Assembly (NCBI RefSeq): GCF_016863555.1
Contig: NZ_BOPC01000004.1
Location: forward strand, 62,001 to 126,000
Length of the DNA stretch: 64,000 nt
DNA from: Micromonospora qiuiae
GTDB taxonomy: Bacteria; Actinomycetota; Actinomycetes; Mycobacteriales; Micromonosporaceae
Direction of reading: 5' to 3'
Positions 42,664 to 53,676 of this stretch are shown here, piece after piece; position 1 is the stretch's first letter; every line of letters starts with the position of its first letter. The position numbers were made by a program, and so were the translations under genes. Below the pieces are notes generated by a model. It searched no databases, was not told where the DNA came from, and saw only the letters and a list, made by a program, of their open reading frames with translations.

Positions 42664-44298
42664 ATGGCTGCGGACGTCACCACCACCGACGAGTGGCAGG
42701 CCCTGCGCAAGCACGCCGACGAGATCCGCGCGACGCACCTGCGTGACCTGTTCGCCGGCGACCCCGCCCGGGGCGAGCGGTTCACCGTCGAGGTGGCCGA
42801 CCTGTACGTCGACTACAGCAAGAACCTGGTCACCGACGAGACCCTCGGCTTGCTGACCGCGCTGGCCGAGCGGGTCGGGCTCACCGAGCGGATCGCCGCG
42901 ATGTTCGCCGGCGCCCACATCAACGGCACCGAGGACCGGGCCGTGCTGCACACCGCGCTGCGGCTGCCCCGCGACGCCGCGCTGACGGTGGACGGCCAGG
43001 ACGTGGTGGCCGACGTGCACGCCGTACGGCAGCGGATGGCCGAGTTCGCCGAGCAGGTGCGCGCCGGGCAGTGGCGCGGGCACACCGGCGAGCGGATCCG
43101 CACCGTGGTCAACATCGGCATCGGCGGCTCCGACCTGGGGCCGGTGATGGCGTACGAGGCCCTGAAGGCGTACCGCGACGGCGGCATCAGTTGCCGCTTC
43201 GTGTCGAACATCGACCCCACCGACATCCACGACACCACTGCGGACCTGGACCCGGCGAGCACCCTGTTCGTGGTGGTGTCCAAGACCTTCTCCACCCAGG
43301 AGACCCTGGCCAACGCTCACCAGGCCCGGCGCTGGCTGCTGGCCGGGCTGAACGCCGGCGAGGAGGCGGTGGCCAAGCACTTCGTCGCGGTCAGCACCAA
43401 CGAGCAACGGGTCAGCGACTTCGGCATCGACCCGGCGAACATGTTCGGCTTCTGGGACTGGGTCGGCGGCCGGTATTCGCTCCCCTCCGCGGTGGGCCTG
43501 TCGGTGCTGCTCGCCATCGGGCCGTCCCGCTTCGACGAGATGCTCGCCGGCTACCACGCCGTCGACGAGCACTTCCGCACCGCGCCGCCGGCCCGCAACG
43601 CGCCGATGCTGCTCGGGCTGCTCAACATCTGGTACGCCAACTTCCTCGGCGCGCAGACCCACGCGGTGCTGCCGTACTCGCAGTACCTGCACCGGTTCCC
43701 CGCGTACCTGCAACAGCTGACCATGGAGAGCAACGGAAAGTCGGTGCGTACCGGCGGGCAGCCGGTGTCGTACGACACCGGGGAGATCTTCTGGGGCGAG
43801 CCCGGCACCAACGGTCAGCACGCCTTCTACCAACTGCTGCACCAGGGCACCCGGCTGGTGCCAGCGGACTTCATCGGGTTCAACGAGCCCAACCACGACA
43901 TCGGTGACATGCACGACCTGTTCATGTCCAACTTTTTCGCCCAGACCGCCGCGCTGGCCTTCGGCCGCACCGCCGACCAGGTCGCGGCGGAGGGCACCCC
44001 GGCGGAACTCGTGCCGCACCGGGTGATGCCCGGCAACCACCCCAGCACCACGATCGTCGCCGACCAGCTCACCCCGGCCACCCTCGGTCAGTTGGTCGCC
44101 CTATACGAGCACATCGTGCTCACCGAAGGCGCGATCTGGGACATCAACCCGTTCGACCAGTGGGGCGTCGAACTGGGCAAGGTGATGGCCAACCAGCTCG
44201 CACCGCTGCTCACCGGTGACCGGGCCGAGATGGCGGACCTCGACTCCTCCACCACCGCCCTGATCCGCCGCTACCGCGCCCAGCGCCGGCGCGACTGA
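42664..44298 (+). CDS. pgi: glucose-6-phosphate isomerase
   Basis: 544 residues. It interconverts glucose 6-phosphate and fructose 6-phosphate. Both family signatures are present: [16 protein letters not shown] and [27 protein letters not shown] and MESNGKSV belong to the sugar-phosphate and active sites. ATG 42664 (MAADVT) follows GAGGAG at ~11 bases; a much longer frame upstream runs antisense through the zwf-like gene. The divergent pairing with zwf puts both fates of glucose 6-phosphate next to each other. Confidence 0.95.
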   Translation: MAADVTTTDEWQALRKHADEIRATHLRDLFAGDPARGERFTVEVADLYVDYSKNLVTDETLGLLTALAERVGLTERIAAMFAGAHINGTEDRAVLHTALRLPRDAALTVDGQDVVADVHAVRQRMAEFAEQVRAGQWRGHTGERIRTVVNIGIGGSDLGPVMAYEALKAYRDGGISCRFVSNIDPTDIHDTTADLDPASTLFVVVSKTFSTQETLANAHQARRWLLAGLNAGEEAVAKHFVAVSTNEQRVSDFGIDPANMFGFWDWVGGRYSLPSAVGLSVLLAIGPSRFDEMLAGYHAVDEHFRTAPPARNAPMLLGLLNIWYANFLGAQTHAVLPYSQYLHRFPAYLQQLTMESNGKSVRTGGQPVSYDTGEIFWGEPGTNGQHAFYQLLHQGTRLVPADFIGFNEPNHDIGDMHDLFMSNFFAQTAALAFGRTADQVAAEGTPAELVPHRVMPGNHPSTTIVADQLTPATLGQLVALYEHIVLTEGAIWDINPFDQWGVELGKVMANQLAPLLTGDRAEMADLDSSTTALIRRYRAQRRRD

Positions 44299-44304
44299 CA
44301 GGCT

Positions 44305-44334
44305 GGCGCGCGCCGTCGGCCGGCGGCGCGCGCC
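44305..44334. terminator. terminator after pgi
   Basis: An 11-bp perfect G+C stem (44305-44315 with 44324-44334) starts 7 bases after the pgi stop. Confidence 0.65.
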
Positions 44335-44518
44335 GGTGTGCACCTCGTCAGCCGCACCGTCCACGTCGAACGGCCCGATCGGAGTGAACGGCAGGCAACG
44401 GCGATCTTCACGTAACTGTCATCCAACCGTGCGGTCGACTCCAAGGTTGGTGCGCAAGGTGGTGGTCGATCGAAACGGCGCGTCTGGTCGCCGGCATCGA
44501 CGACGAAGGAGACCGACT

Positions 44519-44824
44519 GTGGTGATGCCGTGGCCCTGGCCCATGCCCGACGACCACTCCTTCCGTGCCATCTGGGACGAGCCGCAGGGCCACGACGAGG
44601 ACGTCCGCCTCGCCGCGCTGGTCGCGCAGCGGTTGAGCGCCGACTGGACGACCCGCCGGCAGCAGATCACGGTCCTGGTGCAGAACCGCGTGGTGATCCT
44701 CACCGGCCTGGTTGCCGCTGCCGAAACCCGGCGAGCCGCCGGTGAGCTGGCCTGGGATATCGAGGGCGTGGTGGACGTCTGCAACGCGCTGCGGCTGGCC
44801 GGTCCCCGGCGCGGTCGCCGCTGA
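44519..44824 (+). CDS. BON-domain protein
   Basis: 101 residues. DVRLAALVAQRLSADW followed by ITVLVQNRVVILTGLV and IEGVVDVCNALRL is the BON fold, usually linked to membrane or envelope binding and stress. No signal peptide. GTG 44519 is chosen for its AAGGAG at 7 bases. Confidence 0.75.
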   Translation: MVMPWPWPMPDDHSFRAIWDEPQGHDEDVRLAALVAQRLSADWTTRRQQITVLVQNRVVILTGLVAAAETRRAAGELAWDIEGVVDVCNALRLAGPRRGRR

Positions 44825-44831
44825 TCTTCGG

Positions 44832-44868
44832 CCCGCCCGCGTCACCCGGCACCGGTGCCGCGGGCGGG
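44832..44868. terminator. bidirectional hairpin terminator
   Basis: A 10-bp perfect stem (44832-44841 with 44859-44868) lies between the convergent BON and STAS genes. Confidence 0.55.
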
Positions 44869-44902
44869 TCGGACAGCACCCACGGGCGTGCCGAGGCGTG
44901 GC

Positions 44903-45475
44903 TCAGGAGGCGGCGCCGCCGGCGCTCGGGCGGCCGGCTTCCAGCAGGGCGAGCGCGGCGCTCCGGTCGTCGGCGACGCAGAAGACCTCGGCCAGGCGGG
45001 TGACCTTGAGGACCTGCCGGATCAGCGGCGAGATCGTCACGACGCACAGACGCCTGCCACGTTCGGCGGCATCGCGGTGGGCGCGGGCGAGCAGCCCGAG
45101 GGCGGTGGAGTCGATCAGGTCGGTGCGGCCCAGGTCGACGATCACATGGCCGCCCATGTCGGTGGCGTGCCGCAGCGCCTGCCGAAGGGTGTCACCGGTG
45201 TCGAGGTCCACGTCACCGGCGACGGTCACCACGGTGACGTCGCCGACGTGCTCGATGCCGAGGATGCCGCCGGGTTCGCCGCCAGTCGCCGGCCCGAGCC
45301 GGGTGCAGTGGGCGCACCGGTGCGGCCCGGCGGCGAGCGGGGAGCCGCTCCAGCCGTGCTCGGAGAGCAACGCCCAGGCCACCTCGCTGTCGGAGGCCAC
45401 GCGAGGGCCGGCGACGGTGTCACCGCAGCTGTCACAGGTCAGGGTGACCAGGTCATCCTCCAGGACGACGGCCAT
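44903..45475 (-). CDS. STAS-domain anti-sigma factor antagonist with CxxC N-terminus
   Basis: 190 residues. The C-terminal ~110 residues are a STAS domain (VVTVAGDVDLDTGDTLRQAL, then LIDSTALGLL with the Ser normally phosphorylated by an anti-sigma kinase). The first ~70 residues hold CDSCGD and CAHC, a possible zinc-binding head not usual in plain antagonists. It probably acts in a partner-switching pathway, for stress or sporulation sigma factors. ATG 45475 has GGAAAGGAG at 7 bases. Confidence 0.82.
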   Translation of the reverse strand: MAVVLEDDLVTLTCDSCGDTVAGPRVASDSEVAWALLSEHGWSGSPLAAGPHRCAHCTRLGPATGGEPGGILGIEHVGDVTVVTVAGDVDLDTGDTLRQALRHATDMGGHVIVDLGRTDLIDSTALGLLARAHRDAAERGRRLCVVTISPLIRQVLKVTRLAEVFCVADDRSAALALLEAGRPSAGGAAS

Positions 45476-45689
45476 GGCGTGCTCCTTTCCGCGTCGGACG
45501 GTCGGCCACCCACCCTGCACGGGTCAGGTGGCGGGGACCACGCGGACATATGACGATTAGGTGACGAATCGTTGCGCGTGGCCCCGGTTCGGCGCACCCG
45601 ATCGGGTGGTCGCGCGCGCCGAGCGGGTACGCCGTGGTGGGCCCGCCCATAGCATCGAGGGCAGTGGCCACGACGTGAGGAGTGGGTCG

Positions 45690-45860
45690 GTGACCGAGCC
45701 GGAGGAAGATCGCGAGAAGAGCAGGAAGACCGATCCCGTGCTGTTCTCACCCGACGGCGACCCGCATCACAACCCCGCCCAGGCCCCTCAGCCCGACGAG
45801 CATCCGCCGGTGCGGTTCACCCACGACGGCGAGACCGACATCGTCGGCGACGAACGGTAG
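45690..45860 (+). CDS. small acidic unknown protein
   Basis: 56 residues, rich in Asp, Glu, Pro and His and probably disordered (FSPDGDPHHNPAQAPQPDE). GTG 45690 is set by GAGGAG ~7 bases upstream. No family recognised. Confidence 0.5.
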   Translation: MTEPEEDREKSRKTDPVLFSPDGDPHHNPAQAPQPDEHPPVRFTHDGETDIVGDER

Positions 45861-45872
45861 GGCGCGACCGGT

Positions 45873-47465
45873 TCAGCCGCGCCGGTCGAGGGCGTCGGCC
45901 AGTTCGTCGTCGTAGGTGGCGAGTTCGCGCCCGTCTGCGGCGTAGGCGACCAGCCGTCCGTGGGCCATGGTCGCCGACCGGAACGAGAACGTCCGGACGC
46001 CCGGGTAGGCGGCCAGCAGCGGGATGCGGCGTGGCGGGCCGCCGGGGGCGGAGTGGTATTCGAGTCGATCCACCCGGGCGGAGACCACGCCGTTGACCCG
46101 TACCTTGGTCTTCTCGGTGCGGGTGTCGAAGGTGACCGGCGCATCGGTGCCGAAGTCGGCGCACTCCACCCGACTGCGACAGACGAAGAAGTAGCGCGGG
46201 TTGGCGACCTCTTCCGGCCCGTACGCCTTGAAAGTGGGATCGGCACCGGCGGGCAGCGGCTGCACGGCGAAGAACGCCAGGATGCCGGCGGTCGCGACGC
46301 CCGCCCGCAGCCAGGCCCGCCGGAGGGTGACGCGGCAGGCGGGACGGGCGGCGACCGCGACCGCGCCGAAGCCCGCCAGGCACAGCAGACACACGCCGAG
46401 CGTGCGGGCGTTCTCGAAGAGGAACTGCACGCCGGGCCGCGTCGACACCGGCCCCAGCACCGCCCCCAGGGACAGCACCATGCTGGTCAGCAGCGCGGCG
46501 CCGGCCAGCCGCCGGGTCACGCCCGCCGCACCGATCAGCAGCATCGCGGCCAGCACCGGCCACACCTGGTGATGCGTCCAGGACACCGGAGACGCGGCCA
46601 CGGTGGCGCAGCCGACGAGCACCGCCGCGTGCCCGGAGCGCCCCTGCCCGGCCAGTTGCCGGGCCCGGAACAGTGCCACCGCACAGACGACGGCCACCAG
46701 CGCCGCCCAGACCAGTGGCAGGGCCTCGCCGGGCAGGCCGAGGCGGAGCAGCATCCCGTGCACGGACTGGTTGCCCAGCGACGCCAGGTTGCCGATCCGG
46801 GAGGTCTCGGTCATGGTGCCCGCCCAGTAGGTCAGGCTCTCCCCGGGCAGGATCACGAAGGCGAGCGCGCCGCACGCGAGGAAGGTGACCGCCGCGCGGG
46901 CGGCGTCGCGGTACCGGCCGCAGACCAGGAAGTAGACCACGAACAGCAACGGGGTGAGCTTGATCGCCGCAGCCACCCCGACCAGCACGCCGCGTACCCG
47001 CGACGGTCGGCCCATGCCGTCGAGCAGCGCCACGAGCACCAGGAAGATGCTCACCTGGCCGAAACGCAGGTTGCTCTGCACCGGCGCGGAGAGCATGAGC
47101 AGCACCGCCACCGCCGCCACCGCCAACGGCCGGCCAGCACGCCCGGTCTCCAAGGCACGACCGACCGGCACGGCGAGGGCGACCACCGCCGCGCAGGTCG
47201 CCGTCAACCAGACCGCTTCGACCACGCCGAGCGCGACGGTGGTGATCGGCCAGAGCACGAGGGCCGCGAACGGCGGATAGGTGAAGGGACCGCCGTTGGC
47301 CGCCACGTAACCGTAGAGCGGGCGTCCGGCGCGCAGGTCGGTCAACGCACCGTGATAGATGTGCAGGTCGGACAGGCGGTCCGGACGCCGCAGGACGAGC
47401 GCGACCGACACCAGGGCGGCCACCACGAACCCGGCCCACAGCAACACCACCCGACGATCCCGCAT
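45873..47465 (-). CDS. GT87/DUF2029-type membrane glycosyltransferase
   Basis: 530 residues with about ten membrane helices. LSDLHIYHGALTDLRAGRPL with FTYPPFAAL near the N-terminus is the signature of DUF2029 (GT87) polyprenol-phosphomannose-dependent mannosyltransferases. A soluble ~120-residue domain follows the last helix. The acceptor glycan is unknown. ATG 47465 (MRDRRVV) directly precedes the first helix. Confidence 0.82.
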   Translation of the reverse strand: MRDRRVVLLWAGFVVAALVSVALVLRRPDRLSDLHIYHGALTDLRAGRPLYGYVAANGGPFTYPPFAALVLWPITTVALGVVEAVWLTATCAAVVALAVPVGRALETGRAGRPLAVAAVAVLLMLSAPVQSNLRFGQVSIFLVLVALLDGMGRPSRVRGVLVGVAAAIKLTPLLFVVYFLVCGRYRDAARAAVTFLACGALAFVILPGESLTYWAGTMTETSRIGNLASLGNQSVHGMLLRLGLPGEALPLVWAALVAVVCAVALFRARQLAGQGRSGHAAVLVGCATVAASPVSWTHHQVWPVLAAMLLIGAAGVTRRLAGAALLTSMVLSLGAVLGPVSTRPGVQFLFENARTLGVCLLCLAGFGAVAVAARPACRVTLRRAWLRAGVATAGILAFFAVQPLPAGADPTFKAYGPEEVANPRYFFVCRSRVECADFGTDAPVTFDTRTEKTKVRVNGVVSARVDRLEYHSAPGGPPRRIPLLAAYPGVRTFSFRSATMAHGRLVAYAADGRELATYDDELADALDRRG

Positions 47466-47528
47466 GGAACGAGGATAGAAAGTTGTCGTCGTTGCCGCCG
47501 CCGGGGATCGCGCGGACCCGTCGACGCC

Positions 47529-47557
47529 TTGCCGGGCCGACACGCTGCAACGATAAT
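47529..47557 (+). promoter_or_regulatory. sigma-70-type promoter of the CE1 esterase gene
   Basis: TTGCCG (47529-47534), a 17-base spacer and GATAAT (47552-47557) predict a start near 47564. No LacI-type operator was seen here. Confidence 0.55.
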
Positions 47558-47649
47558 CATCTATGTTCCTGAGCCGGACGAGGTCGGGCGCCGGGCAGCC
47601 CTCGATCGGAACATCGGCCTGTCCACTTCCGTTCGGAGGACCTGACTCC

Positions 47650-49005
47650 ATGAAGAAGACGATCAGATTGTGGTGCGCCGCCCTGGCGGCCATCGCCCTG
47701 ACCGCGCTGATCGCGCTGTCGGTATCGAGCCCGGCGTCCGCCGCGACGCTGACCGAGGTGACCAACTTCGGCAACAACCCCAGCAACCTGCGCATGCACC
47801 TCTACGTACCGGACCGGGTCGCACCCCGACCCGGGCTCCTGGTCGTGGTCCACTACTGCACCGGCAGCGGGCCCGCGATGCACACCGGCACACAGTTCGC
47901 GTCCCTGGCCGACCAGTACGGCTACATCGTGATCTACCCGTCGGCAACCCGCAGCAGCAAATGCTTCGACGTCTACACCGCCCAGGCCCTGCGGCGGGGC
48001 GGTGGCAGCGACCCGGTCGGCATCATGTCGATGGTCGACTACGTCACGGCACGGTACCCCGTCGACCCCGCCCGGATCTTCGCCACCGGCACCTCGTCCG
48101 GGGCGATGATGACCAATGTCCTGCTCGGGCTCTATCCGGACGTGTTCGCCGCCGGCGCCGCGTTCGCCGGCGTGCCGTTCGGCTGCTTCGCCACCACCGG
48201 CGGTTCCGAGTGGAACAGCGAATGCGCCAACGGGCAGATCATCCGCACCCCGCAACAGTGGGGTGACCTGGTGCGCAACGCGTACCCGGGTTACACCGGT
48301 CCGCGACCGCGGATGCAGATCTGGCACGGCACCAACGACGACATCCTGCGTTACCCGAACTTCGGTGAGCAGGTCAAGCAGTGGACCAACCTGCACGGGC
48401 TGAGCCAGACCCCCACCTTCACCGACAGCCCGCAGGCCGGCTACACGCGCACGCGCTACGGCAGTGCCGGGGGCAACGCGCCGGTCGAGGCGATCAGCAT
48501 GCAGGGCGTGACGCACAACCTTCCGGTCGACGCCGCCCAGGCCGTACGCTTCTTCGGCCTCAACGTCACGAACCCGACGCCGACGCCGACGTCGAGCCCG
48601 ACCCGGCCACCGACCCCCACCCCGACGCCGACGGTGACGCCGACGGTGTCCCCCACCACCCCGCCGCCGAGCCCGACGCTGCCGCCGGGCGCCGGGTGCC
48701 AGGTCCGGTACGAGGTCAACGCCTGGAACACCGGGCTGACCGCCTCGGTGACCATCACCAACACCGGCTCCACCGCCGTGAACGGCTGGAGCCTGGCGTT
48801 CACCCTGCCCGCCGGGCAGACCATCACCAACGGCTGGAACGCGACGTACTCCCCGACCTCCGGCGCGGTGACCGCGCGCAACGTCTCCTACAACAGCACC
48901 ATCGCCCCGAAAACCTCCACCACCATCGGTTTCCAGGCAAACCACAGCGGTAACACCGATCGGCCGGCTTCGTTCACCCTCAACGGAATGTTCTGCTCGA
49001 CCTGA
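47650..49005 (+). CDS. secreted CE1 esterase (acetylxylan/feruloyl type) with C-terminal CBM2
   Basis: 451 residues. Signal peptide (MKKTIRLW to ASA), an esterase domain of the PHB-depolymerase/CE1 family with GTSSGA (Ser 149 as nucleophile) and HGTNDDILRYPN carrying a probable catalytic Asp, then a Thr/Pro linker and a CBM2 module (~350-451). It probably removes acetyl or feruloyl groups from xylan bound to cellulose. ATG 47650 follows GGAGG at ~11 bases; an in-frame ATG at 47563 would place 29 residues before the signal peptide. Confidence 0.88.
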   Translation: MKKTIRLWCAALAAIALTALIALSVSSPASAATLTEVTNFGNNPSNLRMHLYVPDRVAPRPGLLVVVHYCTGSGPAMHTGTQFASLADQYGYIVIYPSATRSSKCFDVYTAQALRRGGGSDPVGIMSMVDYVTARYPVDPARIFATGTSSGAMMTNVLLGLYPDVFAAGAAFAGVPFGCFATTGGSEWNSECANGQIIRTPQQWGDLVRNAYPGYTGPRPRMQIWHGTNDDILRYPNFGEQVKQWTNLHGLSQTPTFTDSPQAGYTRTRYGSAGGNAPVEAISMQGVTHNLPVDAAQAVRFFGLNVTNPTPTPTSSPTRPPTPTPTPTVTPTVSPTTPPPSPTLPPGAGCQVRYEVNAWNTGLTASVTITNTGSTAVNGWSLAFTLPAGQTITNGWNATYSPTSGAVTARNVSYNSTIAPKTSTTIGFQANHSGNTDRPASFTLNGMFCST

Positions 49006-49021
49006 GCCGGGCGCACCTGTC

Positions 49022-49060
49022 GCCGGGGCCGGCACGGCTGCCCGCTGAGCCGGCCCCGGC
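49022..49060. terminator. terminator after the CE1 esterase gene
   Basis: A 12-bp perfect stem (49022-49033 with 49049-49060) with a 15-base loop. Confidence 0.65.
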
Positions 49061-49104
49061 CGCTGGAAGCACGCCACCACCGACCCCTACCCGGAGGAAC
49101 CCGC

Positions 49105-50712
49105 ATGCTGTTCCGGACAACGACCCGACGACCACGCCGCTGGCTGGTCGTCGCCGCCACGCTGGCCATGTTCGGCGCCGCCACCGCGGTCGCCGCGCCG
49201 AGCGCGATGGCCGCCACCGTCGACCCGAACGCCACCTACGTCTTCGTCAACCGACACAGCGGCAAGGCGATGGACGTGTGGAACTGGTCCACCGCCGACA
49301 ACGCCCCGATCAATCAGTACGCCCGCAACGACGCCGCGGTGCAGCAGTGGCGCTTCGTCGACGTCGGCAGCGGCTACTACCAGATCCGCTCGGTGCACAG
49401 CGGCAAAGTCCTCGAGCTGCCCAACGCCACCGACGGCGTGCAGCTGGTGCAGAACGCCGCGGCCGGCGGCAACACCCGCCAGCACTTCCGGCTGGCCGAC
49501 TCCGACGGCGGCCACGTCCGGTTCATCAACCGGCATTCCAACAAGGCGCTGGACGTGTGGAACTGGTCCACCGCCGACGGCGGCATGATCTCCCAGTACC
49601 AGGACGTCAACGGCGCCAACCAACAGTGGCGGCTCGTCGCCCTCGGCACCGGCGGCGGCAGCGACTGCGGCAGCGGCGCCTTCCAGGCCGAGGCGGTGCT
49701 CAGCGGCGGTACGTGGAGCGCCCGCAACGGCGGCACGACGGTCTACACCGGCGGCGACATGCGCTCCGCCGTACAGGCCGCGGTGAACAGCCTCAGCGCC
49801 GGTCGGACCAGCAAACAACGGGTCGTCGTACGCGGATCCGGATCGATCAGCGCCGGCTCCCGCATCTCACTGCCCAGCTACACCACGATCGACGTGTGCG
49901 GCACGATCAACGTGACCGGCTCCGGCAGCGGTGACCAGGCGCCGATCTACTCCCGTGGCACCACGCAGATCGAGGTGCAGCACCTCACCGTGACCGGTTC
50001 CCCGTTGTACGGCATCTTCCTGCGCAACGTCACCGACGTGGTGCTCGGCCAGATCGACATGCGCCTCTCCAGTGGGCTGGGCGTACGCATCGACAACCGG
50101 GGCGACACCAGCCAGTGGACCCGCAACGTCCGCATCGACAACGTGTACGTCTCCGGTGCCAGCTCACACGCGGTGGAGACGTACGGGGTGGACGGGTTGA
50201 CCGTGGGCACCGTGACCGCGCGCAACGTCGGTGAGTCCGGACTGCTGCTCAACCAGACGATCAACGCCACGGTGACCACGGTCGATGCGGAGAACGCGGG
50301 CACCGGCACCGGGTACGCGGCGTTCCGGATCGCCAACCGGGCCGGCCGGATCGGCTCCGGCTACCCGACCAACATCCGGGTGGGCAGCGTACGGGCGCGT
50401 GGCGGTGGCCGGGGCATTTTCTGCGTCTCGGAGTCCGGCGGCCTGGCGGTCAACCGGGTCGACATCGCCAACACCGGCAACAACGCCATCCTCCTGGAGA
50501 ACTGCTACGGCGTGGACATCGCCGCGGGTGGTGGCACGATCAGCGGCGGCGGGGAGGTGCGCCTGGCCGCCCGCGCCGAGTTCCCCGGCAACCGGGATCT
50601 GACCCTGCGCAACTTCACGTTGGTCAACAGCCGGATCCTGGAGAACCCCTGCACGACCAACCTGACCATCAGCAACATCGCCTTGAACAACTCGACGATC
50701 AGTCGCTGCTGA
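49105..50712 (+). CDS. secreted ricin-lectin (CBM13) plus right-handed beta-helix protein
   Basis: 535 residues. Signal peptide to AMA, then a ricin-type lectin domain (~38-185) with two repeated units containing ALDVWNWSTAD or MDVWNWSTAD and QQWR. A long parallel beta-helix of Asn/Thr/Val-rich rungs follows (~200-535), as in pectate lyase-like enzymes. It probably binds and cleaves a plant polysaccharide, but the substrate cannot be read from the sequence. ATG 49105 has GGAGGA at 8 bases. Confidence 0.85.
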   Translation: MLFRTTTRRPRRWLVVAATLAMFGAATAVAAPSAMAATVDPNATYVFVNRHSGKAMDVWNWSTADNAPINQYARNDAAVQQWRFVDVGSGYYQIRSVHSGKVLELPNATDGVQLVQNAAAGGNTRQHFRLADSDGGHVRFINRHSNKALDVWNWSTADGGMISQYQDVNGANQQWRLVALGTGGGSDCGSGAFQAEAVLSGGTWSARNGGTTVYTGGDMRSAVQAAVNSLSAGRTSKQRVVVRGSGSISAGSRISLPSYTTIDVCGTINVTGSGSGDQAPIYSRGTTQIEVQHLTVTGSPLYGIFLRNVTDVVLGQIDMRLSSGLGVRIDNRGDTSQWTRNVRIDNVYVSGASSHAVETYGVDGLTVGTVTARNVGESGLLLNQTINATVTTVDAENAGTGTGYAAFRIANRAGRIGSGYPTNIRVGSVRARGGGRGIFCVSESGGLAVNRVDIANTGNNAILLENCYGVDIAAGGGTISGGGEVRLAARAEFPGNRDLTLRNFTLVNSRILENPCTTNLTISNIALNNSTISRC

Positions 50713-50735
50713 GCAATCCGGCCCAGCTACGCCGA

Positions 50736-50766
50736 GCCGGGCCGGCGCGCGAGGCGCCGGCCCGGC
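50736..50766. terminator. terminator after the beta-helix protein gene
   Basis: A 13-bp perfect stem (50736-50748 with 50754-50766) with a 5-base loop. Confidence 0.7.
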
Positions 50767-50772
50767 CGACTT

Positions 50773-50823
50773 GTTAAGAAGGGGCCCTTCCTATACACCA
50801 GGCGTTAAGAGGGGGCCCTTCCT
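50773..50823. repeat. tandem pair of a 20-base near-palindromic element
   Basis: Copies at 50773-50792 and 50804-50823 share TTAAGARGGGGCCCTTCCT (one difference) with a 31-base period. Each can fold back through GAAGG/CCTTC or GAGGG/CCCTT. The second copy ends 6 bases from the xylanase 3' end. I recall similar motifs in Micromonospora intergenic regions, but copy number cannot be checked here. Confidence 0.7.
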
Positions 50824-50828
50824 TTCAC

Positions 50829-52499
<1,671 letters not shown>

Positions 52500-52539
52500 T
52501 TAAGCACAGCCAGGGGCCCGGACGGTCGGGATCGCGGGG

Positions 52540-52554
52540 ACCGAAAGTTTCGGT
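52540..52554. promoter_or_regulatory. 15-base palindromic LacI-type operator upstream of the xylanase gene
   Basis: ACCGAAAGTTTCGGT is a perfect palindrome around one G and matches the CGAAA-N-TTTCG sites near lacI and the GH3 gene. It lies ~100 bases upstream of the xylanase promoter and 70 bases after the acetylxylan esterase gene. Bases 52260-52624 hold no gene. Confidence 0.6.
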
Positions 52555-52624
52555 GCTGCCGGTCGCCCGATCGGCCGACCGGGCGGCCGACCGGCCGGGC
52601 GAAAAGCGGCCAGCCGAGGCGTTG

Positions 52625-53650
52625 TCAGCCGGGGACCGGGACGGCACCGGGCCGTGCCGCCGCGACCGGCTCCCCGAGCAGGGCGGCCAACCAGCGCAGC
52701 TGACGCCGGACGTGGGTCGCATCCCCATGCTCATGGCCGTTGAACGGGTACACGTGCATGCTCCGCTCCGGCACCGGCCCTCCGCTGGCGGCGCCGTACT
52801 GGTTGTAGGCGGCGAACCCGGTGCTGGGCGGACAGACGTGGTCGCGCAGCCCGATGCCGAAGTGCGCCGGAGCGGTGGCCCGCCGGGCGAAGCTGACCCC
52901 GTCGACGTAGGAGAGCGTGTTGCGCACCGCCGCCTCGGCGTCGCGGTTGACCGAAAGGTAGTTGACGATCTCGCCGTACGGGCCGACGTCGGTGATCTCG
53001 ATCGCCCGCTGGACGTGGCAGAGGAACGGCGCGGTGGCGAGCACGGCGGCGACGTCCGGTACGAGCCCGGCGACCGCGAGCGCCAGCCCACCGCCCTGGC
53101 TGTTGCCCGCGACGACCACCCGCCCCGCGTCGACGCCTGGCAGGGCGCGGGCCGCCTGGACCGCCCGCACCGCGTCGGTGATGAGCCGGCGGTAGTAGTA
53201 GCCGGCCGGCGACAGGATCCCCCAGGTCACCGGTGAGTGCCCGCCCGGCGCGCTGCCGTGCGGGTCGGGCGTGTCACCGACGCCGTACTGCCCCGACTGC
53301 CCCCGGGCATCGACCAGCAGGCGTGCGTACCCGGCGACCGGCCAGGTCAGCCGCTCGTGCGGCAGTCCCCGGCCGCGCCCGTAGCCGACGTACTCGACGA
53401 TCACCGGCAACGTGCCGCCCACGGCGGCCGGTCGGGTGTACCAGGCCCGGACCGGATCACCGGCAAAGCCCGCGAAAGTGACGTCCCAGGTGTCCAGCAG
53501 GCGCAGGTCGGTCGGCTCGGGGCGGACGTCGAGCAGCACCGGCAACGCCGCCGTCGCGTCCAGGGTGGCCCGCCAGAACGCGTCGAAGTCGGCGGGCTCG
53601 GTCACCGTGGGCGCGTAGTCGCGCAGTTGGTCGAGGGGCAGGTCGAACAT
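52625..53650 (-). CDS. CE7 acetylxylan esterase / cephalosporin-C deacetylase family
   Basis: 341 residues, no signal peptide, so probably cytoplasmic. GNSQGGG (Ser 184 as nucleophile), GYYYRRLITDAVRAV and HEHGD (catalytic His region) are typical of CE7 (AXE1). It deacetylates short xylo-oligosaccharides after uptake. ATG 53650 (MFDLPL) has GAGGAG at 8 bases; the ATG two codons earlier is too close to it. It follows lacI by 26 bases and is probably co-transcribed. Confidence 0.9.
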   Translation of the reverse strand: MFDLPLDQLRDYAPTVTEPADFDAFWRATLDATAALPVLLDVRPEPTDLRLLDTWDVTFAGFAGDPVRAWYTRPAAVGGTLPVIVEYVGYGRGRGLPHERLTWPVAGYARLLVDARGQSGQYGVGDTPDPHGSAPGGHSPVTWGILSPAGYYYRRLITDAVRAVQAARALPGVDAGRVVVAGNSQGGGLALAVAGLVPDVAAVLATAPFLCHVQRAIEITDVGPYGEIVNYLSVNRDAEAAVRNTLSYVDGVSFARRATAPAHFGIGLRDHVCPPSTGFAAYNQYGAASGGPVPERSMHVYPFNGHEHGDATHVRRQLRWLAALLGEPVAAARPGAVPVPG

Positions 53651-53676
53651 GGGCATGGCTCCTCGCAGGTGATCCT

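Noticed and set aside
47563..47649. Leaderless start of the CE1 gene at ATG 47563
   Set aside because: The predicted start point is within a base or two of this ATG, but it would put 29 non-signal residues before a clear signal peptide, and GGAGG supports ATG 47650.
52564..52601. Terminator after the acetylxylan esterase gene
   Set aside because: The region is G+C-rich with CGGCC repeats and can pair in several imperfect ways; no single stable stem could be defined.
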